7,881 bases of DNA. Origin: Omnitrophica bacterium GWA2_52_8 (lineage in GTDB: Bacteria; Omnitrophota; Omnitrophia; Omnitrophales; Aquincolibacteriaceae). The stretch covers positions 1 through 7,881 of the forward strand of contig MHFC01000039.1 in the NCBI GenBank assembly GCA_001804025.1. The letters run 5' to 3'. A program made the translations under genes and the position numbers. Under the pieces are notes generated by a model that was given only the letters and a program-made list of their open reading frames with translations, searched no databases and was not told the origin of the DNA. Position 1 is the first letter of the stretch; each line of letters starts with the position of its first letter. This document shows, piece after piece, positions 5,573 to 7,881 of this stretch.

Positions 5573-6355
5573 ATGAAACCCATTGCGCTTACGATCGCCG
5601 GTTCCGACCCTTCGGGCGGCGCCGGAATTCAGGCCGACCTCAAAACATTCCATCATCACGGCGTGTATGGCATGAGCGTGATTACGCTTTTAACGATCCA
5701 GAACACGCTGGGGGTGAAGGAAGTCATCACGCTGGATGCGGCGAATGTCGCGGCCCAGCTGGATGCGATTTTGGAGGACATTCCGCCGCATGCAGTCAAA
5801 ACCGGGGCCCTCGGCAATGCCCGGATCGTGGAGAAACTGGCGATGCGTCTTTGTGCCGCGCGTTTTCCGCTGGTGGTCGATCCCGTCATGGACAGTTCCG
5901 CGGGCCCGCCGTTGATGGATGAAAATGCCCGCATTATTTTTAAGGAAAAAATCGTCCCGCTGGCGGCCCTTTTGACTCCCAACTTGAAGGAAGCGCAAAT
6001 TTTATCGGGAATTAAAGTTGAAGATGTGGCGTCGATGAAAGAAGCGGCCCGCATCATTCTGGCGCTGGGACCGAAGGCCGTTTTGATCAAAGGCGGCCAT
6101 TTGGAAGGCGATGCGACGGATGTACTTTATGACGGCGCAAGCTTTCATCTGTTTCCATCCAAACATATTGAGTCGCGGCATACGCATGGCACGGGATGTG
6201 CCTTTTCGGCGGCCATTACCGCTGAATTGGCTAAGGGCGCGGATCTGCTCAAGGCGGTCCGGACAGCGAAAGAATTTATTACGGCAGCGATTCTGGGCAG
6301 TCCCGGGATCGGCCGCGGCACCGGACCCGTGAACCATCACGGCGGGAAAAAATAA
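5573..6355 (+). CDS. thiD: Hydroxymethylpyrimidine/phosphomethylpyrimidine kinase
   Basis: ThiD is a ribokinase-fold cytoplasmic enzyme that phosphorylates 4-amino-5-hydroxymethyl-2-methylpyrimidine (HMP) and then HMP-phosphate, giving the pyrimidine half of thiamine. At 260 residues it is of normal length. Visible motifs: substrate site AGSDPSGGAGIQADLKTF (9-26), QNT (43-45), VDPVM with D103, TPNLKEA (135-141), KGGH (173-176), and the anion-hole/catalytic segment HTHGTGC with C209, followed by FSAAI. The C-terminal GPVNHH is typical. KTGALGN stands where many relatives have KIGMLG, a mild substitution near the active site. There is no ThiE domain and no other thiamine gene in the window. I see no thiamine-pyrophosphate riboswitch in the 63 bp before it. 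No Shine-Dalgarno sequence precedes the ATG, so it may depend on translation of the gene ahead. Confidence 0.95.
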   Translation: MKPIALTIAGSDPSGGAGIQADLKTFHHHGVYGMSVITLLTIQNTLGVKEVITLDAANVAAQLDAILEDIPPHAVKTGALGNARIVEKLAMRLCAARFPLVVDPVMDSSAGPPLMDENARIIFKEKIVPLAALLTPNLKEAQILSGIKVEDVASMKEAARIILALGPKAVLIKGGHLEGDATDVLYDGASFHLFPSKHIESRHTHGTGCAFSAAITAELAKGADLLKAVRTAKEFITAAILGSPGIGRGTGPVNHHGGKK

Positions 6356-6357
6356 GT

Positions 6358-6457
6358 GCCCCCTCACCCCAACCCTCTCCCGTTGGGAGAGGGGGAAAAG
6401 AGTTAAGCCCATTAATCACTTCCTTCTCCCTGTGGGAGAAGGTTAGGATGAGGGGGG
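6358..6457. repeat. 100-bp composite palindrome with two inner hairpins
   Basis: The outer arms, 6359-6374 (CCCCCTCACCCCAACC) and 6441-6456, form a 16-bp inverted repeat with two mismatches. Inside are two perfect 9-bp hairpins with 3-base loops: CCCTCTCCC 6373-6381 with GGGAGAGGG 6385-6393, and CCTTCTCCC 6422-6430 with GGGAGAAGG 6434-6442. The element can fold as a three-way cruciform. It starts 3 bases after the thiD stop and carries no T-run. It looks like a non-autonomous MITE- or REP-like repeat; similar 'CCCTCACCC…CTCTCCC' elements are scattered in many environmental genomes. Confidence 0.8.
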
Positions 6458-6477
6458 ACCAGTCATTGTAAGTTTGC

Positions 6478-6518
6478 ATTCCCGCGGATTGTTAGCGGGA
6501 ATCTCCGCCCGAGGCGGA
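6478..6518. repeat. Gene-less relative of the GIY-YIG border palindrome plus a second hairpin
   Basis: ATTCCCGC (6478-6485) pairs with GCGGGAAT (6495-6502) around the loop GGATTGTTA. This matches the element at 3882-3906 in layout, loop and following bases. Immediately after it, TCCGCC (6504-6509) pairs with GGCGGA (6513-6518). No GIY-YIG gene lies here. Confidence 0.85.
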
Positions 6519-6544
6519 CCCACATGTATTTTCCGCCAAAGGCG

Positions 6545-6580
6545 CCTGCCTGCTGCAGGCAGGGATCAGCCTCTGGCTGA
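6545..6580. repeat. Two adjacent short palindromes
   Basis: CCTGCCTG (6545-6552) pairs with CAGGCAGG (6556-6563) over a 3-base loop. TCAGCC (6566-6571) then pairs with GGCTGA (6575-6580), also over 3 bases. They continue the row of hairpins in the gap between thiD and the next gene. Confidence 0.75.
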
Positions 6581-6605
6581 GGCGGGCAGCCACAATTTCG
6601 TAGAT

Positions 6606-6645
6606 CCCCGATACAAGCATTCGGGGTTAAAAAGAAACGAATGCT
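6606..6645. repeat. Overlapping inverted repeats
   Basis: CCCCGA (6606-6611) pairs with TCGGGG (6621-6626). AGCATTC (6616-6622) can instead pair with GAATGCT (6639-6645). The two pairings compete for the same bases. Their role is unknown; this may be the decayed edge of one of the neighbouring elements. Confidence 0.5.
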
Positions 6646-6676
6646 CCCTTCCGGTGGGAGAGTGGCAGGGTGAGGG
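6644..6676. repeat. Partial copy of the CCCTCACCC repeat
   Basis: CTCCC (6644-6648) and GGGAG (6656-6660) form a short hairpin followed by GGGTGAGGG (6668-6676). That 9-mer is the exact reverse complement of CCCTCACCC at 6361-6369. It looks like a degenerate right half of the element after thiD. It ends about 15 bases before the next start codon. Confidence 0.6.
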
Positions 6677-6691
6677 AATCAAGGGGGAAGT

Positions 6692-7279
6692 ATGACGCAG
6701 GACAAGCCGGCAGAAGATGAAATTTTACGTGCCGCCGGAGAACATGCGCAGTCCTGGATGCCGCGGTTTGAAAAAATATACGCAGACTCTTGCGGCCGGA
6801 CCGGTACCCGGGATTCGCGGCAGGGTTTGTTTTTGGCGCGCCTTTTTGCGGCGCATATTTCGGTCCATGCCGTGATGCTTGCGCTGGGGCCTGAAAAGCA
6901 CGAAAGCACGCGGAGCTTTTACGAAACGCTTTTGGAAGCGGCCCGGCAAGGGACCGGAGTTTCCCGAAAGGACGCGGAAAAAGCAGCCCGCGCGATGCTT
7001 CAGGAACAAATCGAAGCGCTGAATTCGGAATGGAAAACGGACGGCGCGGGGCAGTACGGGCTGGCGCTGGTTTATGACAGAATCCTGCGCGAGTCCCGGA
7101 AAAATTTCCCCGGCGGTCAGGAATCCGGAGAACCTTTGACGTCGGTCATCGGTCAGGCCGTGAGCCTCACGCTTGTCGAATGGACCGTGCTGGCCCGCAA
7201 GTTCGGGATCGAAACAACCCGTACTTATATGGGAAGCGACGATACGGCCCAGAAAATTTTAGAAGAAAGATTAGAGTGA
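6692..7279 (+). CDS. Hypothetical helical soluble protein
   Basis: I do not recognise this 195-residue protein. It reads as almost wholly alpha-helical and cytoplasmic: no signal peptide, no membrane segment, a single cysteine (C34), and long amphipathic stretches at about 44-88 and 92-118 that could form a helical bundle. A second helical part (about 122-195) contains VIGQAVSLTLVEWTVLARKFG. The purine run GGGGGAAG ends next to the ATG and serves as a plausible, closely spaced ribosome binding site. Just upstream is the partial repeat at 6644-6676, so the translation signals may have been reshaped by repeat insertion. A large imperfect stem-loop begins at its stop codon, and the VKOR gene follows after 108 bp. 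Coding character and starting signals are good; function unknown. Confidence 0.8.
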   Translation: MTQDKPAEDEILRAAGEHAQSWMPRFEKIYADSCGRTGTRDSRQGLFLARLFAAHISVHAVMLALGPEKHESTRSFYETLLEAARQGTGVSRKDAEKAARAMLQEQIEALNSEWKTDGAGQYGLALVYDRILRESRKNFPGGQESGEPLTSVIGQAVSLTLVEWTVLARKFGIETTRTYMGSDDTAQKILEERLE

Positions 7280-7328
7280 TATCGGACAGGCGGAGCATGT
7301 AGAATAGCTTCCGGGCTGTCATCGTATC
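7278..7328. repeat. Long imperfect stem-loop between the hypothetical gene and the VKOR gene
   Basis: Matching blocks are nested in order: GATA 7278-7281 with TATC 7325-7328, GACAG 7285-7289 with CTGTC 7316-7320, and CGGAGC 7291-7296 with GCTTCCG 7307-7313 (one bulge), closed by a 10-base loop. No T-run follows, so it is not a standard terminator. It could stabilise the upstream message or act as a leader structure for the VKOR gene. The loop contains TAGAAT (7300-7305), a possible but unsupported -10 box. Confidence 0.5.
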
Positions 7329-7387
7329 ACCTCTTAACCCAATAACCATGCCCGCAGCCCGGATAACCTCTGGCAATCGGGAAATTT

Positions 7388-7807
7388 ATGTCATCCATTA
7401 TCATCTTTATCTTCGCCTTCGCCGGACTTTACATTTCCGTTTATTTCACCGGGATTATTTACCGCTGGTTTTCCCCGCATGTTTACTGGGTGCCGAAGGT
7501 GTGCCAGATGAAGGAGAAAACCTGCATGTCGGTGCTGGATACGCCGCGCGCAAAATTTTTCGGGATTCCGAATTCGGTTTTCGGCATCGGGGTCTACAGT
7601 TATTTGATCCTGGACGCCGTGTCTGGGTTTGAGCCGCTTGCCGGAACAATCCTTCTGTTTTTAAGTGCCGCACGCTCGATATACCTGGCCTACAGCCTGG
7701 TCTTTGTGACCAGGATCCCGTGCCCGCTTTGTTTTACCTCGCATTTCATTAATCTCACGCTTTTCATTCTCTACCTCTCGCGGTTTTTGGCCGGTGTTCG
7801 TAGCTAG
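7388..7807 (+). CDS. Vitamin K epoxide reductase (VKOR) family membrane protein
   Basis: Bacterial VKOR homologues replace or complement DsbB: they pass electrons from an extracytoplasmic thioredoxin-like partner to membrane quinone, making disulfide bonds for exported proteins. This 139-residue protein shows the family's four-helix plan: helices at about 3-25, 62-80, 84-107 and 115-135. The loop cysteines C39 and C46 lie between helices 1 and 2, and the redox motif C112-P-L-C115 sits at the start of helix 4. The segment FFGIPNSVFGIGVYSY (57-72) is the conserved entry to helix 2. All four key cysteines are present. There is no fused thioredoxin domain, so a separate partner should exist, but none is in the window. 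GGGA at 7379-7382 is a weak ribosome binding site; no earlier in-frame start is likely. The exact subfamily is less sure than the family. Confidence 0.88.
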   Translation: MSSIIIFIFAFAGLYISVYFTGIIYRWFSPHVYWVPKVCQMKEKTCMSVLDTPRAKFFGIPNSVFGIGVYSYLILDAVSGFEPLAGTILLFLSAARSIYLAYSLVFVTRIPCPLCFTSHFINLTLFILYLSRFLAGVRS

Positions 7808-7881
7808 TCAAGATGTCCCCTTTTAATAGCAAGTGAATTGTCCCCTCTGGGTTTAAGAGAGAGAAAGAATAGTCGTAGTCG
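7808..7881. other. Non-coding end of the window, possible insertion-sequence edge
   Basis: After the VKOR stop, TGTCCCCT occurs twice in direct orientation (7814-7821 and 7839-7846), 25 bases apart, in otherwise A- and T-rich sequence. Motifs of this kind are common near ends of some insertion sequences, but no transposase or matching end is visible, so this is only a pointer. Confidence 0.2.

Noticed and set aside
4928..5659. 243-codon open frame on the - strand
   Set aside because: It lies opposite the O-methyltransferase, whose motifs are unmistakable, and has no coherent motifs of its own.
6373..6442. The two strong GC-rich hairpins after thiD as an intrinsic terminator
   Set aside because: The stems are stable but no T-run follows on either strand. 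The shared outer arms show they are parts of a repeat element. They may still slow transcription.
7348..7632. 94-codon + strand frame overlapping the VKOR start
   Set aside because: It is a different frame over the VKOR gene, rich in Arg and His. The VKOR frame has four membrane helices and all redox cysteines.

Overview
The window is 7.9 kb of bacterial DNA of roughly balanced base composition. Every gene I can support lies on the + strand. It reads like a contig from an uncultivated Gram-negative-type lineage: there is a very large cysteine-free protein with a recurring R-[SA]-E-V-R peptide, a membrane disulfide-generating VKOR homologue, and gaps packed with palindromic repeats. My impression is of Omnitrophota or a neighbouring PVC-type group. 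That is recall of style, not something I can test here, and I hold it weakly. No rRNA, tRNA or CRISPR array is visible.

Region 1 (1-3874) is one unrecognised giant gene (at least 1251 codons) ending at an intrinsic terminator. Its protein has no cysteine, six R-[SA]-E-[VS]-R motifs (the last five residues from the C-terminus), a HEAT-like helical stretch and an acidic linker. Region 2 (3767-4409) is a small nested structure. A 95-residue GIY-YIG nuclease gene sits between 14-bp terminal inverted repeats, is followed by further hairpins, and the whole is bracketed by a 52-bp direct repeat. The left copy of that repeat is the 3' end of the giant gene.

Region 3 (4410-6355) carries a short exported or lipoprotein-like peptide, then a class I SAM-dependent O-methyltransferase whose promoter lies so close to its ATG that the mRNA should be almost leaderless, then thiD (hydroxymethylpyrimidine/phosphomethylpyrimidine kinase of thiamine synthesis). 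The last two are 63 bp apart and may be cotranscribed. Region 4 (6356-6691) has no gene; it is an island of palindromes, including a gene-less relative of the palindrome that borders the GIY-YIG gene. Region 5 (6692-7807) holds an unrecognised helical protein and a standalone four-helix VKOR-family protein. The final 74 bases are non-coding and may touch an insertion-sequence end.

The genes do not form one pathway. The parts most worth following up are the RxEVR protein and the GIY-YIG/palindrome system. The latter looks like a minimal mobile unit with non-coding relatives in the same window.
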